Shown here piece after piece: positions 1-7,800 of a DNA stretch of 17,949 nucleotides. The stretch lies in assembly GCA_035938215.1 (NCBI GenBank), contig DASZHC010000116.1, forward strand, positions 1-17,949, in the 5' to 3' direction. The stretch's first letter is position 1. The number at the start of each line of letters is the position of its first letter. This DNA is from DASZHC01 sp035938215 (GTDB taxonomy: Bacteria > Verrucomicrobiota > Verrucomicrobiia > Chthoniobacterales > JAFAMB01). Made by a program: the position numbers and the translations under genes. The notes beneath the pieces were generated by a model. The model worked only from the letters and a program-made list of their open reading frames with translations. It searched no databases and was not told the origin of the DNA.

Positions 1-809
1 GGCGAAAGTCCTCGCCCATCCGGGCGCGGCACGTCTCGACTTAAAAACGTCACTGGTCGGAAGCTCCTTCGCCAGATGCTCTCTTTCAACGCATAAGCCA
101 GTCTTCTGGCCTTGTCTTCAATTTCATAGCGATACCGCTCCATTTGATAAGGATTCTTTCCGCTTGAACTGTCCCTGCCGAGAATCTGCGAAGGCACTTG
201 TAACTCCATGACGGGATAAGGGATGAGCGCAAACGAATGCACTCCGTGAATCCAGCTCCGATCCATTTCATCGTCGACGGGTCGCTCAATCTTTACGCAG
301 TGCTCAAGCAACCTCTCGGCTCCCTGACGCGAAAGGATGTAGGCTAGAGCGCCTTCCACATAGCCCAGGAGCTGGAAAATACGCCTCCCCCTCAGTTTGC
401 CACAACGCTCTGGTTCCACGCGAAGCTGCTTACATCGTGTCGGACCCCCAGCGTACAAACGTAGTAGATGAATGCCCATGCTGCCAAGATCAAAAGAAAG
501 TACATCCTTCTTTATATAATCCCAATCGCCGGATACATCGTCCTCCAACACAAGAAGTTGGGTTGAGGTCCCTGCGAGAAATTCCTTCCAAACAGAATAA
601 TGGCTGGAGTAGCATCCCAGTTCTTGCGGCACCAAGGGACGTCCTTTCGCGATCCATGCATCGCGTTTACAATATGAAATAACTGGGTGGCGATGCGCGT
701 CAAAAAAACTCCACTTTAAACCAGTTCCCGCCAGACGCTGCGTCAATGCGTCGCGCCGAGCATGGGCATCGGCAAGACTGATAACCCTAATTGACGTTTG
801 GTTGTGCAT
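1..809 (-). CDS. Glycosyltransferase family 25 (LPS biosynthesis type), partial, C-terminus off left edge
   Basis: Reading the minus strand from about 854 down to the left edge gives one uninterrupted frame. From the ATG at 809 it encodes 269 visible residues. It has the family 25 order: an N-terminal IRVISL strand, FFDA (about 35-38), ELGCYSSH (63-70; the usual GE-x-GC-x-SH), the acidic LEDD (88-91) expected to bind metal and nucleotide sugar, GYVEGALAYILSRQGAERLL (149-168; the usual GYxxSxxGA) and PVDDEMD (177-183). Such enzymes are cytoplasmic transferases, typically adding galactose or glucose to lipooligosaccharide or to collagen-like acceptors. The family is about 250 residues long, so only the tail is missing. 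An in-frame ATG at 854 would add 15 residues. I prefer 809 because a GGAG lies just before it and it places the core strand near the N-terminus. The donor and acceptor cannot be read from the sequence. Confidence 0.85.
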   Translation of the reverse strand, partial: MHNQTSIRVISLADAHARRDALTQRLAGTGLKWSFFDAHRHPVISYCKRDAWIAKGRPLVPQELGCYSSHYSVWKEFLAGTSTQLLVLEDDVSGDWDYIKKDVLSFDLGSMGIHLLRLYAGGPTRCKQLRVEPERCGKLRGRRIFQLLGYVEGALAYILSRQGAERLLEHCVKIERPVDDEMDRSWIHGVHSFALIPYPVMELQVPSQILGRDSSSGKNPYQMERYRYEIEDKARRLAYALKESIWRRSFRPVTFLSRDVPRPDGRGLS

Positions 810-1602
810 AGACTCCGTGTCTCCGCGACATTCGGAAGTTGCTGTAGAAGTCATGATGTTTATTCTTATAAACTTTGGTTATAGAACTCCGAGCACTCTG
901 TAAGTTAGGACTTCACCAGGTGATTCACGACAGATCTGTCCTGGAGTTAAAGGAATTTTCTCTCAAAATTGCTAAAGAGCTGCCAATTCATGATCAGTCA
1001 ATAATTGGCATAATTCGCAGTATTTGTTCTCCGCCATAACGCAGAAAGCGGATAACTGATACTAGCCTCATTGGTGGTGTAGATATAATGTTCACCGCGA
1101 AGAGGGGAACATTTGCAATTACTTGAGGCGCCCCTACGTCGTAAGCGGTTACTCCGAGCAACTGACGGTGGGCATTTGTTTTCTCCTGGTGAACCGACCA
1201 GGGCAGGAAGCAGAACGCAAATCTCGCGACCCATCCTGTTGAACCCCTACCCGGCCTTCTTCGGACAGACTCTCTCAATCTGTGAACAACAACGCCAATC
1301 TTGAGTAAAGTTGTGCTTGGTTGTTGAACATGGGTTTCCTACTTTGAGTTTCCGCGTCCACTAAATCGGGGAAATTCACCGGTGCTTTTCCGGTATGGAG
1401 CAATTCAAAGAATCGGGGAGCCGAAAGAGTGTGGCCAGGAAGAGCAACTTGCAATCGGCGATGCGTCCCAATGGCTCTTCTTTTGCTCCGATGCGCTGTT
1501 CTCTCCTGCTTTTCCAGCTTTTCCATGAAAGCAAGAAACTTGTTTTTCCGGGGTGAAACTTCGCCGTTGTCGGCGGATTCCGAAGTCTGATAAAACCGCA
1601 TC
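810..1602. other. Intergenic stretch without a convincing gene
   Basis: Open frames exist on both strands here (for example minus 994-1278, minus 1275-1706 and plus 1395-1556). None shows recognisable motifs or plausible protein composition, and they overlap one another. The part nearest 855-945 is AT-rich and holds a TATAAC hexamer on the minus strand (878-883) plus two short palindromes. This is consistent with a promoter and operator for the glycosyltransferase. I see no tRNA T-loop, rRNA or terminator. The rest could be decayed coding sequence or non-coding DNA. Confidence 0.5.
913..940. promoter_or_regulatory. Two adjacent palindromes upstream of the glycosyltransferase
   Basis: TCACC-A-GGTGA (913-923) is a perfect 5-1-5 palindrome. 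GACAGATCTGTC (929-940) is a perfect 12-bp palindrome. They sit 5 bp apart, about 60-130 bp upstream of the possible glycosyltransferase starts, on the far side of the TATAAC hexamer at 878-883. Dimeric regulators bind sites of this shape, but I recognise no specific regulator and chance occurrence is possible. Confidence 0.25.
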
Positions 1603-1773
1603 ATGAAGGCCGATCGATCTGATGGTGCGGCGAACCGGACCGCGATGAAGGGCGGAGAGATCGATTGGGTACAGGCGTATGAGAAGCGGATGCGGAGATT
1701 TAACATGGAGGTCGTTTTTGCCGCGTTGCTCGCCCTGATCCTGGCAATTGTCTCTTGGTTTTTTTACCAGTGA
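1603..1773 (+). CDS. Small predicted one-helix membrane protein
   Basis: The frame from ATG 1603 to TGA 1771-1773 encodes 56 residues. The first half is charged and hydrophilic (EIDWVQAYEKRMRRFNME). The second half is a single hydrophobic segment, VVFAALLALILAIVSWFF, that ends almost at the stop codon. This is a typical tail-anchored or single-span small protein layout, with basic residues just before the helix. An internal ATG at 1645 would give 42 residues, and neither start has a clear Shine-Dalgarno. It lies 94 bp upstream of the next plus-strand frame and could be co-transcribed with it. I do not recognise a family. The layout makes it more likely real than the surrounding frames, but it may still be chance. 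Confidence 0.4.
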   Translation: MKADRSDGAANRTAMKGGEIDWVQAYEKRMRRFNMEVVFAALLALILAIVSWFFYQ

Positions 1774-1867
1774 GGCGAGGTTATTTCGAGTGGGCGATGC
1801 ATAAAGGGAAAAGCGCACCCACACTTCTCCGAGAACCGCCGAAACACGAGACGTCCTTGAGCCTAAC

Positions 1868-2176
1868 ATGGTTTCTGGTAATATTTATGTTCAGATAACG
1901 GCTTCGCAGGGGGTCGCCGGAAAATCACGGTCCGTGGTCGTAATGGTTCCCGAGTCCGCCCGCCAAGCCCTTGAAGCGGAGGGTCGATCAAAGCTGGCCG
2001 AAGCCGATGCGATCGCCCGAAAGCTTGCCGAACCTTTCGCCAAATACGTGTTCACGCATCGGACGATTTTCGACGACTACGAAGTTTCGTATGCATTTTA
2101 CGAAAACGAGCCACACGAAATAAGTGGTAAACCACCGCACCTGACCCAAAGCGGGCTTAAAGCCTGGATAGTCTGA
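1868..2176 (+). CDS. Hypothetical protein, 102 residues
   Basis: This frame starts at ATG 1868 and ends with TGA 14 bp before the convergent stop of the iron permease. The product reads as genuine protein. It has a beta-rich N-terminus (NIYVQITASQGVAGKSRSVVVMVPES), an alanine- and glutamate-rich helix (about residues 32-55) and a C-terminal part with FDDYEVSYAFYENEPHEISG. No signal peptide, membrane segment or known motif is visible, so it is probably cytoplasmic. There is no in-frame start further upstream before a stop at 1802-1804, and the Shine-Dalgarno is weak (TTGAG). I do not recognise the family and assign no function. The opposite-strand frames here show no motifs. Confidence 0.55.
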   Translation: MVSGNIYVQITASQGVAGKSRSVVVMVPESARQALEAEGRSKLAEADAIARKLAEPFAKYVFTHRTIFDDYEVSYAFYENEPHEISGKPPHLTQSGLKAWIV

Positions 2177-2189
2177 TTGGGCAATATTC

Positions 2190-3239
2190 TTAGAGGACAG
2201 CCGCGCCAACGCCATTCTGACGCGACCCGCTGGCCTGCCTTCGAGCCGCATAGTAGGAACCGATCAAGAGAATCGCAGCAAGTAACTGAGCCAACAGAGT
2301 TTCGAGCGTCGGGTAAAGAGCAAACCAAACACCCATCCAATCCGGAAGCAGGTTTGCCAGCCAACCAATCTTTGTCGTCGGAATCCAACCCGCGAGCTGC
2401 ATTTCCTGGGCTTGTTCGCCCACCATTACCAAAAGCACAAACCCAAGCATGACACCGGTCAGCACAAGCATTTTCCGATAGGGCAGACGCCTATGTGCAA
2501 TAAACGTGAGAACCGCAACAGTACCGGTGAGAACTAGCCCGATAAGGGTTCCGCCCAACACGATGCCTCCGCCCATTTGAAGATTGTAACTTTGCAGAAA
2601 GAGCACAACTTCAAATCCTTCCCGATAGACGGAGGCAAATCCCAGGAGGCCCAATCCCAGCAGCAGACGCCGCTTCGAGATCTCAGCATCTTCTGCGCTG
2701 CTAAGCAAGTTCTTCTTCCGCTTGTTATGCATCCCGATCCAGCCGCCCCAGTACACCTTGTGGAAGAACCAGTTCATCACCACGAGGAGGACGATCACTG
2801 CAAGCAGGCCGGTCCCGGCCTGCAAATCCAGGGCGGGAACACTTTCAGAAAGACTACTTACGATCCCAACGGCAAAAAACCATGTAACGATCGTAGCCAG
2901 GAAACCAACGCCTGCTCCCATACCGATCGGACGACGATGCACGGCATTCGTCCCGACCATGCTGGCAACAATTGCGGAAAGCACCAAAATGCTTTCCAAA
3001 CCCTCGCGAAAAACCAGCACGCCGATATCAAAAACTGCGACAGCCTTACTTCCATGCGCCTGAGTCGGATCGGGAGAACCATGCGCCGTGATTCCTTGCC
3101 AAACCAGGACAGCGACCACGAACGCCGCGGCGAAAATGAGTAAGCCACGAAAGATGAGATTGGCGCCTTTAGGCTGCAGAGACCCGATTTGTGGAGGCGG
3201 AGAGGTGAGGCGCATGATTCGCGGCTGGGCGTTCTGCAT
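2190..3239 (-). CDS. FTR1-family iron permease
   Basis: This is a polytopic membrane protein of 349 residues with about seven hydrophobic segments. It carries both diagnostic REXXE iron-binding motifs: FREGLES (residues 77-83) in an early transmembrane helix and YREGFEVVLFLQ (205-216) in a later one. FTR1/EfeU proteins move iron across the cytoplasmic membrane, in bacteria usually with periplasmic partners such as EfeO/EfeB or a cupredoxin. No such partner is visible next to this gene. ATG 3239 lies only 5 bp from a Fur-like palindrome and has no ribosome-binding site. The ATG eight codons later (3215), giving MRLTSPPPQIG, is therefore a reasonable alternative, and the first start could also act leaderless. 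The direction of transport and the need for a partner oxidase are not readable from sequence. Confidence 0.9.
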   Translation of the reverse strand: MQNAQPRIMRLTSPPPQIGSLQPKGANLIFRGLLIFAAAFVVAVLVWQGITAHGSPDPTQAHGSKAVAVFDIGVLVFREGLESILVLSAIVASMVGTNAVHRRPIGMGAGVGFLATIVTWFFAVGIVSSLSESVPALDLQAGTGLLAVIVLLVVMNWFFHKVYWGGWIGMHNKRKKNLLSSAEDAEISKRRLLLGLGLLGFASVYREGFEVVLFLQSYNLQMGGGIVLGGTLIGLVLTGTVAVLTFIAHRRLPYRKMLVLTGVMLGFVLLVMVGEQAQEMQLAGWIPTTKIGWLANLLPDWMGVWFALYPTLETLLAQLLAAILLIGSYYAARRQASGSRQNGVGAAVL

Positions 3240-3244
3240 TCAAG

Positions 3245-3274
3245 TGAGAATGACTCTCAATTGCAGATTGTCAA
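3245..3274 (-). promoter_or_regulatory. Putative iron-regulated promoter: TTGACA -35 and Fur-like box
   Basis: TGAGAATGACTCTCA (3245-3259) is a near-perfect 7-1-7 inverted repeat. It matches the Fur core TGATAATnATTATCA at 11 of 14 defined positions. On the minus strand a consensus TTGACA (3269-3274) lies just upstream. With a 16-bp spacer the -10 would be CATTCT (weak, 3 of 6), which falls inside the palindrome. Repression of an iron permease by Fur bound over the -10 is the expected arrangement. This is an inference from position and pattern. Confidence 0.55.
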
Positions 3275-3402
3275 CTCCATTTGGCCCGTCCTCAACTGGT
3301 TTTTCCCCATTCTTCTGCCCGCTTCGCCAACCCCCTGAAAAATCCTTATTCTCTCTAAAGATGTGGACAATTCTTCCCCACTCCTTTAGCAATTACCTCT
3401 TT

Positions 3403-3594
3403 ATGAGCACGGACGAAGTCCTAGATGCGTTGGAGAAATACACCGAGGAATCTCACGACTCTGCTCGGCAGACCGCTACCAAGCTTGGTGTAAATCAAGT
3501 TATCCTCAGCACTTGGCTGAAGAGAGTCGCGCGCCCCGAAAAGTGTATGTTGGCACGTTTGGCGGGTTTTTTGCGGCGATCAGGATACATTTAG
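3403..3594 (+). CDS. Small helix-turn-helix protein
   Basis: This encodes 63 residues beginning MSTDEVLDALEKY. The middle, TATKLGVNQVILSTWLKR (about residues 25-42), reads as a helix-turn-helix, with the usual small residue-turn-hydrophobic spacing and a Trp in the recognition helix. The tail LARLAGFLRRSGYI resembles the end of XRE or Fis-like mini-proteins. Such a protein would bind DNA, probably as a dimer; its target is unknown. The frame stays open far upstream, because that part is antisense to the permease gene. ATG 3361 would add 14 residues with a poor AAAG ribosome site. I chose 3403 because the regular helical pattern begins there. It lies divergent to the iron permease, with about 160 bp between them, and could regulate it or be independent. 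Confidence 0.6.
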   Translation: MSTDEVLDALEKYTEESHDSARQTATKLGVNQVILSTWLKRVARPEKCMLARLAGFLRRSGYI

Positions 3595-3679
3595 CCTAGC
3601 CCTCTTCTTGGGAACTGTCTGTCGGAAGCTTCTCTACAAGTCGGTAAATGCCGCGCCCCAGCCTTACGAATCTGCCTTG

Positions 3680-4714
3680 TCAGAACGGCCGGCTCGGAGA
3701 TCTACCTCCATTTGCCCGCCGGTTCAGCGCAAGGCGGCAAATCTCTTCGCAGAGTGCCGGGAACGTTATTCCAACCGCAGCAGCAGATTTGGGAAGTAGG
3801 CTGCGTGCCGTCATGCCCGGGAGTGTATTTGCCTCAAGACACCAAAATTGGCCGGACACATCCATTCTAAAGTCGACACGACTGTAATCTCTTAACTTCA
3901 ATGCACGATGCGTTCGCAGCGCAAATTCTTGTAATTCTCGCGCCTTTGGGGGCGGCAAATCGGCTGGGAAGATTTCTTCCGCACCGTCCGCCTGGTATTT
4001 GCTCAGGTAATCGAAAATTTCGGAGTTTTTCAGAATGATTTCGCCGACCGCCAGGGCGCGTTCACCCAGAATTCCAACCGTGAATTCTCGTCCCGGGATG
4101 AATTGCTCAAGCATTACCTCGTCATCGTGCCGGTAAGCCTCTGCAACTGCCTCGTCTATTTTTTCGGATTCCTTTACAATGGTTAAGCCGACGGTAGAGC
4201 CCTGCTTATTGGGTTTAACAACCAATGGCAAACCAAATTCACGAATCGCCAAATCAGAATCCACCGGCGCCATCAACCATCGAGGCGTACGCACACCGGC
4301 CGCGATCAGCAATCGTTTCGCGAGATCCTTGTCCATCGCGGCTCCGCTGCCGACCTGATCGCTTCCCGTGTAGCAGATACCCGCAGCATTGAAGACCGCC
4401 TGAATCGTTCCATCCTCTCCCGTCCCCCCATGCAACGCCAGGAAAACCACGTCCGCATCCACAAAGTAGGATGGCTGCACTATGGAACCTGTCTTGGCCT
4501 TAATGACCATTAAATCACGTTCGCTCGGCGGCGCAGGGGCAACGCCCCGGGCTAACAGCATCTCCTGCTCATCGTCTGACAAAATTCCACGGAAAGTATC
4601 GACAGCGATGACATGATGCCCGGCTTGACGCAGCGCCTTTGCAACTTGGGCCCCGCTGGCAATCGAAACGTCCCGCTCTGAACTATTTCCACCAAAGAGA
4701 ACAGCTATTTTCAT
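3680..4714 (-). CDS. ddl: D-alanine--D-alanine ligase
   Basis: Ddl joins two D-alanines with ATP in the cytoplasm, supplying the peptidoglycan stem terminus used by MurF. All family signatures are present across 344 residues: N-terminal VLFGGNSSERDVSIASG (5-21), HGGTGEDG (95-102), GSGAAMDKDLAKRLL (122-136), the ATP-grasp segment VVKPNKQGSTVG (165-176), VDFRMD (280-285), EANTLPGMT (294-302) and SLLPKSA (305-311). In the omega loop DYLSKY (235-240), Lys239-Tyr240 align with Lys215-Tyr216 of E. coli DdlB. Tyr there is associated with D-Ala-D-Ala, and Phe with D-Ala-D-Lac. This points to ordinary vancomycin-sensitive precursors. It lies 98 bp downstream of the RND permease in the same direction, so co-transcription is possible. 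It is not in the usual mur/ftsQ cluster. No strong Shine-Dalgarno precedes the ATG. Confidence 0.96.
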   Translation of the reverse strand: MKIAVLFGGNSSERDVSIASGAQVAKALRQAGHHVIAVDTFRGILSDDEQEMLLARGVAPAPPSERDLMVIKAKTGSIVQPSYFVDADVVFLALHGGTGEDGTIQAVFNAAGICYTGSDQVGSGAAMDKDLAKRLLIAAGVRTPRWLMAPVDSDLAIREFGLPLVVKPNKQGSTVGLTIVKESEKIDEAVAEAYRHDDEVMLEQFIPGREFTVGILGERALAVGEIILKNSEIFDYLSKYQADGAEEIFPADLPPPKARELQEFALRTHRALKLRDYSRVDFRMDVSGQFWCLEANTLPGMTARSLLPKSAAAVGITFPALCEEICRLALNRRANGGRSPSRPF

Positions 4715-4725
4715 GCAAGAATTCG

Positions 4726-4754
4726 GGAGTCAGAAGTTACAGAAGTTTGCAGAA
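4726..4754. repeat. Heptamer-like repeat (GGAGTCA/AGAAGTT), copy 1
   Basis: The segment just upstream of ddl contains GGAGTCAGAAGTT followed by ACAGAAGTTTGCAGAA, a run of related AGAAGT units. The first 13 bases recur exactly, in reverse orientation, at 14843-14855. It looks like a copy of a dispersed low-complexity intergenic repeat rather than coding or regulatory DNA. Confidence 0.45.
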
Positions 4755-4789
4755 TGGGTGAATTCCTGGGTTCGCGCAAGTCTGCAAAC
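4745..4789. repeat. 9-bp inverted repeat between RND permease and ddl
   Basis: GTTTGCAGA (4745-4753) and TCTGCAAAC (4781-4789) are perfect complements separated by 27 bp. A hairpin could form in the transcript between the permease stop and the ddl start. There is no T-run after it on the minus strand, so it is not a standard terminator. The left arm overlaps the heptamer repeat, so chance is possible. Confidence 0.3.
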
Positions 4790-4812
4790 GGTCGCCTCGG
4801 ACCACATCTGGA

Positions 4813-7800
4813 TCAGTGCCACGCAGCCGGCTGGTTTTCCCCGAGAGTCTGAACCACGCGGGGTTTTTCTTTCGAACTCGCGAAGAGCTTCATTATTACC
4901 GAGAAAAAGACTGGAGTAAGAAAGATGCCAAAAAATGTTACTCCGATCATTCCGCTGAACACGGCGGTCCCAAGCGCCTGTCTCATCTCCGAACCGGGAC
5001 CAACAGCGCGAACAAGTGGAAATACGCCAAGAGTGAAGGCGAACGAAGTCATCAGAATCGGGCGCAACCGCAATCTGGAAGCTTCGACAGCTGCTTCATG
5101 CCTGTCTCGCCCCTCATCCATCTGCTGTTTGGCAAATTCAACGATCAGGATCGCGTTCTTACACGCCAAACCGACCAAAACCACAAATCCAATCTGGGTA
5201 AAAATATTGTTGTCCGACCCTCGAATGAACACACCGCTGATTGCGGCAAACAGACACATCGGAACGATTAGAATGATCGCCAGCGGCAGCGACCAGCTTT
5301 CATACTGCGCCGCCAAAACGAGAAAAACGAACAGGACGCATAACGGGAAAATATAAACTGCGGAATTTCCTGCGAGAATTTCCTGGAGCGACAGCTCGGT
5401 CCATTCGTAACCGAACTGGCTTGGCAACGTCTCCTTAGCCAATTCTTGCATCACGTCGATCGACTGGCCCGAACTGACGCCAGGCAGCGTGTTTCCGTTG
5501 ATCTCAGCCGAGGGGTAGATGTTGTAGTGCATCACCTTGTCCGGTCCGGTAATTTCGTGGATATCCAGCACCGTCCCCAATGGCACCATTTGATTTTTGT
5601 TGTTGCGCGTGTACAGGTCGCGGATCGACTCCGGCCGGGTTCGGAATGGCGCATCACCCTGCACATTCACCTGATCGGTGCGGTTGACGAAGTTGAAATC
5701 GTTCACATAGGTGGATCCCAGGTAGGACTGTAACGTCGAAAATACCGAATTGATTGGCACATCCAAGGTTTCTACTTTGCGACGGTCAATATCGAGGTAG
5801 AGCTGAGGCACTTGGGAACGAAAACTCGTGAATAATCCGACAAGCCCGTGCCCGGCGCTCGCCTTCGCAATGAGCTGGTCTGTCGCCGCCTGAAGGGCTG
5901 TCAGCCCAGCTCCCCTGCGATCTTGTATCTGCATCTTGAATCCACCAGCATTGCCGATGCCTCTGACCGGGGGTGGCGGAAATACGAGTACTCGGGCATC
6001 CTGGATTTGCGCGAATTTTTGACGGACGGCGCCCGTTATCGCCACCCCGGCAAGCCGGGGATTCTTGATGCGCTCTTCAAACGGCGCAAGCGTAAGGAAT
6101 GCCGTAACCGTGTTGTTACGGTTTGTGCCGTCGAGCCCGGAGTAACCGGTAAACTCCACCGTGTGAATAATGCCGGGAACCGCGCGCGCGATCTCCGACA
6201 TCTGTTTGCGCACTTCCTCGGAGCGCTGGAGCGATGCGCCATCAGGCAATTGAGCGAACGCAATGAGATAGCCCTGATCCTGCTGCGGAATGAAACCGAC
6301 CGGAACGGTTTTGAATCCAAAATAGGTCAGGACGAGAAATCCGGCATAGAAAAGGATCGCTATGGCTGCGAATCTCAAGAGCCTGCGAACAATCCAGACA
6401 TACCCTGTGACGCCGGCGCCAAACGCCTTATTGAACGATCGGAAAAACCATCCAAGGAACAAATCGAAGGCCTTGGTTAGGTAATCCTTTTTTGCGTCGC
6501 GAGGCTTCAGCAGAAGCCCGGCAAGAGCCGGACTCAACGTCAAGGAGTTAAATGCCGAAATCAACGTCGATACAGCGATCGTTAAAGCAAATTGACGATA
6601 GAACTGCCCTGTAATCCCTGAGATGAAGGCCGTGGGAATGAACACGGCGCTCAGCACCACCGCGATTGCAACAACTGCACCCCCGACCTGATCCATGGCC
6701 TTTTGTGTCGCCTCCTTCGGCGACATCCCTTGCTCAATATTGTGTTCAACCGCCTCAACAACCACGATCGCGTCGTCGACAACAATCCCGATCGCAAGAA
6801 CAAGCCCAAACAAAGACAGGTTATTGAGCGAGAAGCCGAAGACCGCCATGACCGCAAAAGTGCCGATCAGGGAGACAGGTACCGCCAGCAGAGGAATGAT
6901 CGTCGCACGCCATGTCTGCAGAAAAACAAGAACAACAATCAGCACCAGGATTACCGCCTCAAAGAGCGTGTGGATCACCGCTTCGACCGATTGCTCGATA
7001 AACTGAGTCGGATCATAGACGATCGTGTATTCCAATCCCTGAGGAAAGGACTTTGATAGTTCCTGCATCAGAGCACGCACTGCGTGAGCCGTCCTTACAG
7101 CGTTGGAACCCGGCAACTGAAAAATGGCGAGCGCCACAGCCGGTTTGCCATCCAGATAGGACGTTACGCTGTAGCTTTTCGCACCGAGTTCGGTGCGCGC
7201 CACATCCGCCAGATAGACAATCTCCCCGTTGTCCCCTCGCTTAACGATGATTTCGCCAAATTGCTCCGGTGTAATCAGGCGCCCCTGCGTATTGAGAGTC
7301 AACTGGAGCTCCGTGCCGGGCGGTGCGGGCTCAGCACCAAGGCTCCCGGCCGCGACCTGAACGTTTTGGGCCTGAATCGCAGACACAATGTCGTCGCTCG
7401 TAAGACTTCGAGCATACATCTTGTTCGGATTCAGCCAGATCCGCATGCTGTATTCTCTCGCTCCGAAGACATTCACGTTGCCCACACCATCAAGCCTGGA
7501 GAGCGGATCGCGAATCTGCAGAAATGCAAAATTGCTTATGTAAGCCTGGTCGTAGATCCCTTTAGGGGACAGAAGATGGACGACCATCATCAAATCCGGC
7601 GACTGCTTTTGCACGGTCACTCCCAGGTTTCGCACTTCCTGAGGCAACTGCGGCGTCGCGATTGCGACGCGATTCTGTACCAGGACTTGAGCGATATCCA
7701 GATTCGTGCCGAGCTTGAATGTGACGGTCAGCGTCATCGAGCCGTCAGCCGTCGACTGCGACGACATGTAAAGCATGTTTTCGACGCCGTTGACCTGCTC

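Noticed and set aside
437..703. Frames on both strands of about 63-81 codons
   Set aside because: They are shadows of the family 25 glycosyltransferase, whose correct frame is open to the left edge.
1395..1556. Plus-strand frame starting MEQFKESGSRKSVARK
   Set aside because: About 53 residues without hydrophobic core, motif or ribosome site; likely chance.
994..1706. Several overlapping minus-strand frames (994-1278, 1275-1706, 1405-1869)
   Set aside because: They overlap each other and the small plus-strand frame, contain no recognisable motif and have low-complexity shadow-like composition.
3548..3563. TGGCACGTTTGGCGGG as a sigma-54 promoter
   Set aside because: The -12 TTGC element is not at the required spacing, and it lies inside the HTH gene.
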